DNA from: Fomes fomentarius
Taxonomy: Eukaryota; Basidiomycota; Agaricomycetes; Polyporales; Polyporaceae
Assembly: GCA_022606135.1 (NCBI GenBank)
Contig: JABYQN010000010.1
Coordinates: 744,001-808,000, forward strand
Direction of reading: 5' to 3'
Length of the DNA: 64,000 nt
Positions 37,686 to 48,078 of this stretch are shown piece by piece. Numbering within the stretch: position 1 is the stretch's first letter; every line of letters begins with the position of its first letter. The position numbers were made by a program, and so were the translations under genes. The notes beneath the pieces are model-generated. The model was not told where the DNA came from and did not search any database. It was given only the letters and a program-made list of their open reading frames with translations.

Positions 37686-38902
37686 AAAGATGAAAGAGAC
37701 ACAAGAGAAAACGGCTCTGGGTGATGAGAGAAAGTTGAACAGCCCACAGGAGCACGTACACTGCCAGACACCAGACCAGTGGAAATTGCAGTCAGTGCGG
37801 ATTGTGGTAATTGGGGTCAGAACTAGTGGAAATTAAAGAATCAACCTGGCATGTGGATGCCACAATCCCACTCGGTCATCATGATGAGCTGAGAATTGAT
37901 GCCGAGAAAGTGCAGAAAGCCCTGAAAAAGGAAAGACATCCAAAAGATTCGATCTCTTGACAACAACACTGATGGAGGCATTGAGATAAAGGCACTCCAC
38001 CGACTCAGCCATCTAACCCTTCGTAACAGTGTACAAAACACTTGTTTCACCAGTCAATATGTGAAGACAACAAAGTATAAGTAGACTCAGTCTTCGAAGC
38101 AGTTTGCAGCAGGACTGCCTCCTGTGACATCCAATCAGCATACAGGGGATAACCCCAGAGCACACTTCGTGGGTAGCCTGCCTGTAAGTGGAGAACTGAG
38201 CAACATAGTAGTAGTGTTACTCAGTGAAGTTCATAACGAAGGACGTCCCAGCAGAAGGGTCGTTCACTGTGAAAACTGAAGTCCGTCAGTCACGTGTGTT
38301 CCCAGCCGCCCGTCTCAGCAGATATCAACTAGCGGCCGCCCGTACCAGTAAATATCAACTGGACAGTCGCCCGTTCCACCTGGTATCTACTGTCATAGAT
38401 CATGTCTACCACTTTCCAGGTTGAGTCTTTCATTTCTACTGGAATTTTCCTACGATTTCCACAATCTCACCATTTTCCTTCAATTTCCACTTTTCGCTGT
38501 CTGGCGGTGTACGAAGGTGCGGTGAGCCGGGCGCCAGTTGGCATTAGACGCACATTGCTTGGAAAAGGCAATTGAAGCGCTCGCCTGCATGAATCCTGTG
38601 CATTCCGAATTGAAGAAAGTACTCCCTCCGATGAACACACATGCATGTCGCCACATAGGCCGATAACAGTCGTCGAGAGTGCCATTAGGCCCGACCTCAT
38701 TATCGTCATCTATGCACACGTGTATTGATAACAATGTGTCCCACAATGACTCCGAGTCGCCGCGGCGTGAGTCTACATTCGGACGACCCTGGGACGGCCA
38801 CTACCCTGCGGATATAACTCGTCCATGGGTGCGTGGTTTTTATTGGTAGAAGGCTAGTAGTACAGATGCAGATATCATGATCATTTCCATGTCGGATCCA
38901 AA
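37686..38902. other. Intergenic with minisatellite, no gene seen
   Basis: Contains three degenerate copies of a 31-32 bp unit (38303-38392) and a run rich in TTTCCAC/AATTTCC motifs (38430-38495). No conserved coding. Confidence 0.45.
38303..38392. repeat. Three degenerate 31-32 bp tandem repeats
   Basis: Each unit has CGCCCGT, then a CA dinucleotide, then ATATCAACT or GTATCTACT: for example GCCGCCCGTCTCAGCAGATA and GCCGCCCGTACCAGTAAATA, with a third more diverged copy starting GTCGCCCGTTCCACC. Confidence 0.65.
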
Positions 38903-40281
38903 TCATTCCTCCTCACTGTCGCTGTCCTCTGCTTCGTCCAACCACTAGTACTTCCGTCAGCTCTACGACACCACGGTGGAGCAATGGCGAAACGCACCTT
39001 AAGGAACGGCTCGCTCGCCTTGCGAACCTTCTTGCAGGTGTCGCGGTCAACATATTTCTTGCTAACGTGTGTTCCCCACTGCTTCACAACTTCTTCCTCT
39101 AGTACATCAATCTGGTAGTATGCCATTAGAATCTTGGGCACGGCGGGGATAAGGTCCGGGTGCTGGACCCCAACAAAACGCTCGATGCCCCCGAGAAGGG
39201 ACTTCTGGTGCTTCTCCGACGTCACCATCTACAGCATCTCAGTCAGCAGGCACGAATGCGAGATGCAGAAATTGGTAAACGCACCTTGACGAAGAGAGGA
39301 GCGTACTTGTCAATCTCAACAACAACGTTCTCAGTGAACAAGGACTGTGCGATGACGGTCAGGGTGTTATGCTTCTTCGCAACCCCGAGCTCGTCCGCCT
39401 TCTTGTAGACCTCGACAGCACCAGCGTCACGATTCTCCTCGATCCAATGGCCCAGCTGTGCGAAGGGGCTGTCTGCGTCTTCCTCGCTGTCGTCGTCTCC
39501 ACCGGCCAACGAGACGCTAGCCATCGACGCCTCGACGGCCTTCAAGCGCGCTTTGACGGCCTCAGGCGAGGTGTCCGCAGACCAATCCTCCTTGGCGATA
39601 GCAGCTTCGGCACTGAGCTCTGCTGCCTCAGCCTTGATACGCTTGGTTAGCTCGTCGTCGCTGTCGCCACCAGCTTCGTCCTCGGCGTCTCCGTTCTCAG
39701 GAGTTGCACCGTTCCCATTGGGGGTCAGACTGCTGCTGTCGTTCGTGGCCTTCCTCGAACCCTTGCTCTTCTTCGGATTCTTGGGCGGGTTCTTCAGGAT
39801 GAACGTGGTGAGCTTATGGCGCATGTCGACACCGGTGCGCTCGCCGCAAGCCTTGCAGTCACGGATGATGTCGTCGGTCTTGGTAATGATCAAGTCCGTC
39901 TCCGGGTTCTTGCACGACTTGCACAGAACGAACTTTTCGATGAACACATCGAGCAGCTCGCGAAGCTTGGTCGCATCGTGCGCACCATTGACAATGTAGC
40001 GGTCGTTCTTCTCATCGAAGGAAGTCTGCGCGCCTAGCTCACAACCAAAGAATTTGGTGGGATATGTCGGAGGACGGCTGAGCGCTCGCGCCACGTCAGA
40101 CATATTGGGCAGGACAGTCTTGATGCCGTTACCCTTGCCCTCGATCTTCGTAGTCAAGAGGGGCATGCTGGGGATGCCCAATGAATGTGATGGGACGGCG
40201 GAAGACGAAGAACACTCACCGGTAACGGTAAAACTTGTCGTCGACATCGCGACGAATGTTCACAACGCCAGCAGTAGCCAT
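38903..40281 (-). CDS. TIF5: Translation initiation factor eIF5
   Basis: eIF5 is the GTPase-activating protein for eIF2-GTP-Met-tRNAi on the scanning 43S complex. The start at 40281 gives [20 protein letters not shown], which includes the arginine-containing NIRRD motif needed for GAP activity. The N-terminal domain carries the zinc motif [15 protein letters not shown] ... [10 protein letters not shown] Lys/Asp/Glu-rich linker ([28 protein letters not shown]) leads to the C-terminal W2 HEAT domain ([40 protein letters not shown]). The protein ends [13 protein letters not shown], the acidic/aromatic box that binds eIF2beta and eIF3. The stop is at 38903-38905. No lesion is seen. Confidence 0.96.
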
Positions 40282-40719
40282 GTTGGATGGGGTTTACCGC
40301 TATCGGCACCTTCAAGTCAGACAACAGCTCGATACAGAGACGGTGTAAAGTCACGGACAAAACTGAGTAGATGAGGATGAAGCTGTCTTTTATGCGTCGG
40401 TATAGTGATTGGAGGTCGAAGCATGAATCCTCTGCTTGCACAGAAGATATCGAGCGGATTGCAAGAGTAGGGCGAAATGGTGGACGACAGGACGGCGAGC
40501 GACCAGCGAGGGCAGTGAGGTGATGGTGGAAGGAGGCAGGCAGACTTCCGCCCCATCTCCCATTTTACAGGCCTCGGACACACCCGAACAGCTTATGTAA
40601 GCCCATCCCCCTGAGTAAACGTGCGTGTTTGCTGGGACATCTCCATGCCGGACAAACAGCAAATTATTACCGGGCATACACGTCACATACATATCATGGG
40701 GGAAAGCTTGGGAGGACCA

Positions 40720-42283
40720 CTATTTCAAGAGATAGTTGATGAGCTCTGTGACTACTCGAACATTTACGCTATTCCCAATAAGTCTGTACTTAGTCTTCGT
40801 AGAGGTATCCTCTGGCCAAACGAATGTACAGTCTGTGCAATGCTCGGATGTCGGCGGTAGGAAAGCGAACAGACGCAAGAGCTCCGTGGGAGAGAAGTAC
40901 CGGAGCCCTAGCGGTCGCAGCAGCCGAATCGCATCGTCATCCCCGGCACGCTGAGCTTCTAAAAATTCATCGAATGTGCGTGTTGTCTGCCACGGAAGGG
41001 TCAGCCTGGATTTTTTGACGAAAACGGCATAGACCACTCACGTCAAGATCTTCGTTCGTCTGTAGAACAGATCCTACACGCTCTACCAATTTCGTGTAAC
41101 CTAGCTCAAGAGTAAGTGCGCCGTTCGTCCACAAGCCGTGAAGGGAACTGCTAAGAAGTGCGGAGACGACGATCCGGCGCGATGCAGTTTCGCGAATTCG
41201 GTCCTCGAGGAGCCCAGTGGATGTGCCATGAGTCTTGCTGTGCGAAGCAGAAGCAGGCCGTGCTATCTCCGAGATCTCAGGAAAGTGCATAGAAGACTTA
41301 CCACGAGTAAAACAGCATGTCCTGCTGGCTGAAGGGAGGACGATATCGAACAGTCGACCCCATTCTTTCAGGACGCGCTCCGGAATTGCATGAGGGTGAG
41401 GGCTAACATGTTTCTCCTGGTCGAGATAATCGCGGATCTTCGTGACCGCAATGTCGACCGCCTCCTCCTCGGTCTTCGTTCGAGGGTCAGCCCAATCCAC
41501 TCCCTGTCCTGGTATGTGTCGCCATACTCCATGTTCTGGCCCATGCTCGTCTATCCCCCAGAACGTCATCGGGTTTGCCTTCGCCAAAAGGTAGTAACGG
41601 AGACGAGAATTCGGTATGCCGAATTGCAGCGGCGTCAGGAGGAACTCGACAGTCGAGTACTTGAGTGCATGTAGCGTGGCCAGGAGCCGTACTCGGGTGC
41701 TGGAAGTCTGGGAAGCATGGTCAGTCGAATTACACACGCCACGGGGTTGGGAAGTACGCAAACCTCGAACCCCGCGACGTTTTCGATCAGCATGTACCGA
41801 GGATGTCGGTCGGACCGTGCAAGATCGGGGAGGACCTCCTCCATAAGGCGTATGAACGACTTCGCGCGGGGGTCATCAGCACCCTTCGCTAGAGGGTTCA
41901 ACACTGTATACGGCTGGCATGATGGAGAGAGCAACCAAAGTTCTGCATTGAGCGCGGCGAGAGTTGTTGCCGTGAGCGACGAGATGTCGGCCTATGATCA
42001 CTAACGGTCATGCGAGGTGAGGTATAAGGCGACGATGACGAGCGACCTTTTGCACGACTTCAGCACCATGATTTGCGGCATATGTGCGATAGGCAGCTTG
42101 GTCCCAGTCGAAGGCTCTTACAACGGCTCCTTGCACTTCACTCTGCACGAGGGCGCGATGCAGCCCGCCTGGCAGTATCGAAGATTGTGAGACATCGACT
42201 CCCCGATGTATGAATTCACTGACATACGCACCGATGCCTGAGTAGAATTCCAATGCCTTGATCTTTGCACTGGAAGGTTCCAT
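40720..42283 (-). CDS. DNMT2: Dnmt2-family cytosine-5 methyltransferase
   Basis: Dnmt2 (TRDMT1; Pmt1 in fission yeast) methylates C38 of tRNA-Asp. The start at 42283 gives MEPSSAKIKALEFYSGIGAY (motif I, with FYSGIG). Motif IV is LSPSCQPYTVLNP, with a serine before the catalytic cysteine. The ENV motif is in MLIENVAGFE. Motif VIII-like LLTPLQFGIPNSRLRYYLLA, the target-recognition CFT motif (ASRTCCFTRG) and motif X (YRLIGNSVNVRVVTELINYL) follow; the stop is at 40720-40722. Between CFTRG and YTKLVERVG lies a 201-bp segment (41101-41301) with GT...AG ends and no stop. It may be spliced out, which restores the family spacing, or read as 67 extra residues. The Pro-Ser-Cys arrangement is the one known from S. 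pombe Pmt1. Confidence 0.92.
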
Positions 42284-42500
42284 CTTCTGTCTAACTACGA
42301 CTCGCGAGAACTGCTGCCGAAGGGCAACCGTCCGACTATTCACAGGGTCGGTCACGGCGATGCTTCGTGTAGGATATGCAGTTCCCAAAACACTGAAATT
42401 TGACTGCGAGATGCGCGATAGAGTCGGACTCGGGAGATGGTTTGGTTTGATGGAGTTCGACAAAGTCAAGCCGCGCAGTTAGGCGAACCGAGCGCCCATT
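42284..42500. promoter_or_regulatory. Bidirectional promoter of DNMT2 and the PHD gene
   Basis: 217 bases between divergent ATGs at 42283 (minus) and 42501 (plus). The second boundary depends on an uncertain first exon. Confidence 0.4.
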
Positions 42501-45500
42501 ATGTCAGCAAAACTCTGTTTTGAACACGTCTTGGTCAAGACTCACTCTCAGCGATACCACCACTCCCTTTGTTCCCCGGCTCTGGTCTCCGTGGTGCTTG
42601 TTCGCAGTCTCTCCAATCCTGCTTCTGTTCTTGACGCCCTCGACGATCTGTTCTTCTCGACGTGGTACAAATTTGCAGTGGTTACCTTCAACGTTGACGC
42701 CTGCAGTCTCTTTCCCTAGTCAAGGGCGCTCTCATCCCACATTACCGCTGGCCCTGGCATGTCCTCCGAGTCTGCCATGCTCTCTGAGATTGTTGGAAAA
42801 CATACTGGTGCAGAGGTGGAGCAGGGGCAGTTGCTGGATTCATTGTCGGGAACAAGGTATGTCTACATTGCAGTGGCAACCCGTCTTGTTTCGCTCAGAT
42901 AGCATACTAGTAGTTCAAGTCGGACGGATCTGTTACCCCCCTTTGGCATTCACAAAGCTTCCCATCTCCCTACACCCCAAAGGTCAGTACCACTTGGACA
43001 CTCCTCTAGGCCCTCTTGCGGTGTCATTCGTTCTACGACAGCACTCCTTCGACCTGTATGGGATGGAATTCATTAGAGTTGATCGCGTCACAGAACACAT
43101 ACCCCATACATCGAAAGAGTCTATCTCAGAATTCTTACTGACTCGTTGATTCAAGCAGCCCAAACAACGTCGCAGCGTATGCACTGGATGTGGATGGTGT
43201 CTATAGGTCACCGGTGTCAAACATGTGGGTCCCGGTAGTCCTGTAGAACTTATCGTCGACACTGATAATGGTACTCGCAGGAACCGTGATGGGCAATCCG
43301 CACAGGCCCAAGCTCTCCGAGCAGCAATGCCTCTGAGGTTCGTCAATGTTCTCCTTCTCATCTGGGGATGCTGACAGTGGAACAGAGAGGAAGCCTCAAT
43401 ACTTTCGACTGCGTCGTTCATGACCCCGGAGTCAAGGTCAGTCCGATTATCTCAATCGAGACCACTCACTCAGCCGCCTAAACCTCCTGCACTCCAGTCC
43501 CGTACTTCCTCGTAAGAACATGCCACCAGTAACCCCCATAGCGTAAGACTTCATTTCACTCTCATGCTAAGATCACATTCAAATATCTAGTCGTAGCGGC
43601 CAGTCCTCGATCCCACACACGCCTGTTCGAAGCGTCGTGGAGCACTTGGATAGTAGAGCAGGATCGGTGGCCGATCATACAGCGAACAAGATGACTGTAG
43701 ATACTGCTGTGCCGCCACTAGCACCTGCGCCGATCATCACCACCCCGGTGTCTTCCCATTCTAGGGCCATGACGCCCGCATCCCGCCTTTCTTCACCCTT
43801 TCATGGCAAATTGTCCGCCACCGACCGAAGACAGAACAAGTCCACATCCAAGTCACCAATGCCTCTCGACTCCCCTATGCCCGATGTCTTCACAGTTCAT
43901 CCACCATCAACTTCCCCGCCACCGCTTGCGACGCCAGTCCCGCAGCGTGCGCTTGGAGGCGAGATACAGCGTATTAATCTGCAACTAGTTGCCGATCGCG
44001 CTGAGCGTGCTTCAGAAATGGAAGCACGGCGACCCGACTATCTCGTGCGCGGCAAGCGGCCACATTCAGATGTCGATATCCCCACGCTTGATGAGCTCGA
44101 TGCTGCTGACGCCACACTTGGAGTCACCGAAAGCCCCGTCAAGGGTCGCCGGATACAGCTCTTCCAGGCGACCAGCGAGGAGACGTTTGAGCAGAGTTTG
44201 CTGGCGGGTGGTTACCCGGGGTATGGGCAGTCGCCTGCATACAAGAATGGTGAGCCCCAAACCCCCTTGCCCAACGGCAAGGGCCGCAGTGCATTGTCTC
44301 AGCGTGCGTTGCACTGGCTGCAGCAAGCAACGCCTGGCCAGCCCGGACCATCGACCCTCCCCGTCGACGAAGAAGTCGTGTCGGAGGAACCGGACTGGGT
44401 CCCGAGCGAGAAGGAGATAAAGAAGCGGCGGAGACTCGAAGCGTTTAAGGACGATCCGGCGAAGAAGAAAGTAGGCTCCAAGTTGTACCCTGTTGAGGTC
44501 GAGGGGCGTGGCCGTCTTCTGATCAACGTGCCCCCAGAGGGGAGCATTGCCAGCACCGATACCCCAGTCAAGCGGCGCGTTGTGAACCGGCGGAAGCGGA
44601 GGCGCGGCGGCAGGCGTGGCCAAGCGGGTGACGCGCAGGAAGACGAGGTCGTGCAGCCCAACTGGCTCGACTCGGCGTTCCCGTGGTGCGTGCGGGCGCA
44701 AGAACGCACGCAGAGGGAGACGATGGAACAGCAAGACCGACTCAAGTGGATCGAACGGTTCTTGGACCGGGAAAGCGAGAGCGATTCAGGAGAGGAGAAC
44801 CAGGAGCTCCGCCCTCCGCTGCAGTCGCATGAGAACGACCAAGTCGCACATCGGCGCGGACGCGGGAAGATGGTCCCGCTGCGTGCGAACCCGGATGCGG
44901 CAGCCCGCGGTGGCAACGAAAATGTGTTGGTCCCTAGCGATCCTGCCGATGCGCGTGCCGCGCTGCTTTCAAAACGGTCGGTGCGCTCGTTGGCCTTTCG
45001 GAGGAAGGAGGGATATGAGGACGAGGTTGACGAGGTGAAGTGTATCGGCTGCGACCGGGGCGACGATGGCAACGAGCTGGTGCAGTGCGACGAGTGCCAT
45101 ACGTGGTACCACCTCCCGTGCATTGGAATCAGGGACGTGACCGAGCTTGGACGTGAAGAAGATCCCTGGTTCTGCGATAAGTGCCTCGATATCACGCCCT
45201 CGTCACCACTCACCGAGCCGATCTTTGTGCCCACTGACGACCGCCATTTCGAGTCTATTGAGAGTCATGATTCGTTCTTCCTTCCGGATCCGTTCCTCGA
45301 GTCCCCGGCCCCGCATTGGAACGTGGACCTTGGCGAGCCGCAGACCCCGGTCCGTGGTGGCAGCGGCAGCGTAATAGATGGCGGTTTCTCGCGCACGATC
45401 TCGACGCGTTCGTCATGGGGCGACTCGTCGCGTGCAGGCCCGTCAACCCCAGATTCCTCCGCGAAGACTGTCCGCGTGTACAACACCCCCGGACCGTTCG

Positions 45501-46033
45501 CACTTGCCTTCGACCGTGACGGGTTCGACCCCGAGACTCCGTTCGACCCGACCACGACGCCCTCGCGTGGCATCAAGTTCAGCGGCGGACCCCCGCCTAC
45601 CCTCGGGCTGTCCACGCCGAAGGGCGGGCTCGGGCTGTGGGCTGGACGCGGAGGACATACGCCGACCCCAGCGAAGTTCGGAACGTTCGGGCTGGGTGGG
45701 GCAGGGAGGCATGGTTGGGACGATAGCGGAGGACCGTTCTCGAGCTCGTACCCGAGGAACATATACGACGACACGCCTGTGACGCGTGCACCGAGGATTA
45801 GGGAAAGGCTGAATGCGCTGAGTGCGAGTGGGAGGAGGCTCTGGAGCGACTCGCCTGGTCCGGGTGCAGCGTTTGCGAGGCCTGGCACTCCGGGCACGCC
45901 TCCGCGTGGTGGTGGTTTGACGAGGGATAGGGAGGGAGATGTTGAGATGGAGACCGAAGGTGCGTTTTGCAATTTTTTGTGTTCCTGGCGGGGTAGATGA
46001 GCTGATCTGTGTGTTATGATGGGTTTAGCATGA
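42501..46033 (+). CDS. PHD-finger protein
   Basis: A nuclear chromatin-reader type protein; the exact orthologue is not recognised. The long exon from about 43591 carries Ser/Pro-rich low-complexity sequence, a basic patch (KRRVVNRRKRRRGGRRGQ), the acidic-basic block DWVPSEKEIKKRRRLEAF, and a C4HC3 PHD finger at 45041-45190 (CIGCDRGDDGNELVQCDECH, then WYHLPCIG and WFCDKC). A Gly/Pro/Ser-rich tail follows. Upstream exons join by phase: LSNPASVLDALDDLFFST, MSSESAMLSEIVGKHTGAEV, TDLLPPFGIHKASHLPTPQ, LIVDTDNGTRRNRDGQSAQA, EEASILSTASFMTPES and PVLPRKNMPPVTPIA. ATG 42501 is the best start but is weakly supported. The end is either 46000 by read-through or 46033 after a last intron (MetGluThrGluAla-stop). 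The long exon and PHD are certain, the 5' exons moderately so. Confidence 0.75.
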
Positions 46034-48078
46034 CGTGACGATGCAGCCAAGTAACAAACATAGACATACATACTATCCTCATCCTATTCACCGCGTATAA
46101 CCGTACATCATTCTTATCCTTGCGACACCTCCCGTTTGTATCCCCACTCCCTCCTGCGACACCTCGCTGTATGCTCTGTTCGTTATGTTGTATATGCTTG
46201 TTGTGATCAGTTCTTTCTGTGCTGCGATAGCTTATGTTGTCAGGTAATGTAGTCTTGTCCCCCGCGCAGACCAACTGCTGTTGCCGTCAATGGTGTTACC
46301 CGTACCGTACCGTATATGTGGAATTGCATTGTGTGCACATGTGCTGTGCGTTGGTTATATTGTTCCTGTTCGATGGCAGCTGAGCGAATGAGCGATGAGT
46401 GGTCAGTCGAAGGTTAGGAGCGTTATGTTCAGTAACAGTCTTCCGATGGTCTGTTACTGGAGCTTAACCAGTCGGAGGTACTGATGCGGTAAGTGATTCG
46501 GCTGATCTATATCTAACGGCTGCTTCAGCAGGACTGAGGACACCAGGAGGACACTTACGAGTACGCAATTGGTCATGTACAAATTCTGTTAGGACAGCTA
46601 GTCACCAATGTGCACAGTACCTCTGTCGTAATCGGGGCACACAGCTGTCGTGGAACGTGAGTGTGACCCGACGGCACGTTACAAATGTTGCGAGCGTGTT
46701 TTGGCCTGAACGGAGCGCCGTGTTTGACGTGACGGAGATACGTGAAGCTAGTGCTTATAGCTACGTGCTACAGTAGTGTCGGCAGCATGTAGTCAATTTG
46801 GCAGTGTCCATGGTAAGAATCCCGCCGGTATCGCCGCTCATTATATTCAAGCTCTTGGTTGCCGAGTCCAGACAGATGTGGGACTCGTGAGCGAGGACGT
46901 TCTCTGACGAACGGCAACAATGGATCCGAGGCATAAGAGGCTACAGTTTGATGAGCTCGACGAGCCTGTCGGAGATGCATCTGAGCAACCTTGCGCAGCA
47001 GCAGCGGTCGAGAAGCGGGAGGCAGGACACGCCCACACATTTCCTGCAGTCAATAGGTGCGGTACGGCGGTGAATACCCAAGTTGTAGAGGGCGTAAAGT
47101 GCAGGCGGGACGGCCGGAGAGGCGGTCCATGCCCCTGGCAAATCCCTGGCAGATGTATATCCTGCCTGGTAAGCTTCCCGGCTTTCGGTGTCTTAGCACT
47201 CACCCTGTCGCAGCGAGTCTGGAACGGCATGCATTGAATACGGCACCGAAAATGCCCGGAGGCGTGCGCGGGCACGTCGCGGGGACTGGACACTGTCGTA
47301 GGGGCCGCTGAGACGTTCGGCCAATACGGTGATTCTATGCGGGTGAGGATCAATGCCGTGCGTCCATCTGTTAGGGGTCGGCGATAATAGCGAGCGTGGC
47401 GTTAGGCTCTGGGCTAGAAGTGCAATGTGATATGGATGCAATAACGTGCACCGGCGACATCTGTGTCGTCAGGCCTTGGGTCGGATATTATCGGTCATAT
47501 CGGTCAATTTCAATACGCTTGCACAGATGTGTAGTAAGAAAACCTACGCGCGGTTGACACGAGAATGCGTGGTTATAGAGGAAGACGCACCTGCGGATGG
47601 ACGACGATGATTACGACCCTGTGCGTGGATAGCGGAGGAAGCCCCGGATGCTCCACGGCGCCCGGTATCTTCCTAGATATCAGCACAGCAGTGTGGGGAG
47701 GGAGACGCGAAGAGGGAAGGGTGCAGGATAGAGGGGGGATCATGCTCCGCGTCCAACGAGCGCGTCGGGGCGATGTGGGACAGTTCCCGAGCAGCGGCAC
47801 CGGGGCACGTGTGGCGGGTTCCTGGTAGCGTGTAGCTCGACACCGGGCATGAAACGACCAGCAGAAGGCAAGGCAGCAAGGCGCGGAAGGGAATCGACGC
47901 GTATGGATACAAGGGTGCAGCGTAATGTGACAAGTGTGAGCATGGCGTGTGACCGACGCGTTTTGAGCGACGCGCTGGTGGCTGAGGCTCTCACCTGGAT
48001 TGGTCCATGGCAGGCGCTCCGGGCCTCTCTCGGAGCGACGACACTGCTTCCTCTGCTCACCCACGCTACCCAGGCAGA
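46034..48078. other. Intergenic, no supported gene
   Basis: About 2 kb. The first half is AT-rich 3' flank. An open segment at 46920-47237 (MDPRHKRLQFDELDEPVGDA) is the best coding candidate, but I found no consistent exon chain or domain around it. Confidence 0.35.

Noticed and set aside
38303..38392. Regularly spaced repeats that might suggest a CRISPR-like array
   Set aside because: Only three degenerate units without unique spacers, in a eukaryotic genome; a minisatellite fits.
44299..45234. Long minus-strand open frame opposite the PHD exon
   Set aside because: Shadow of a GC-rich Ser/Pro/Arg-coding exon; it has no domain, while the sense strand has a full PHD finger.
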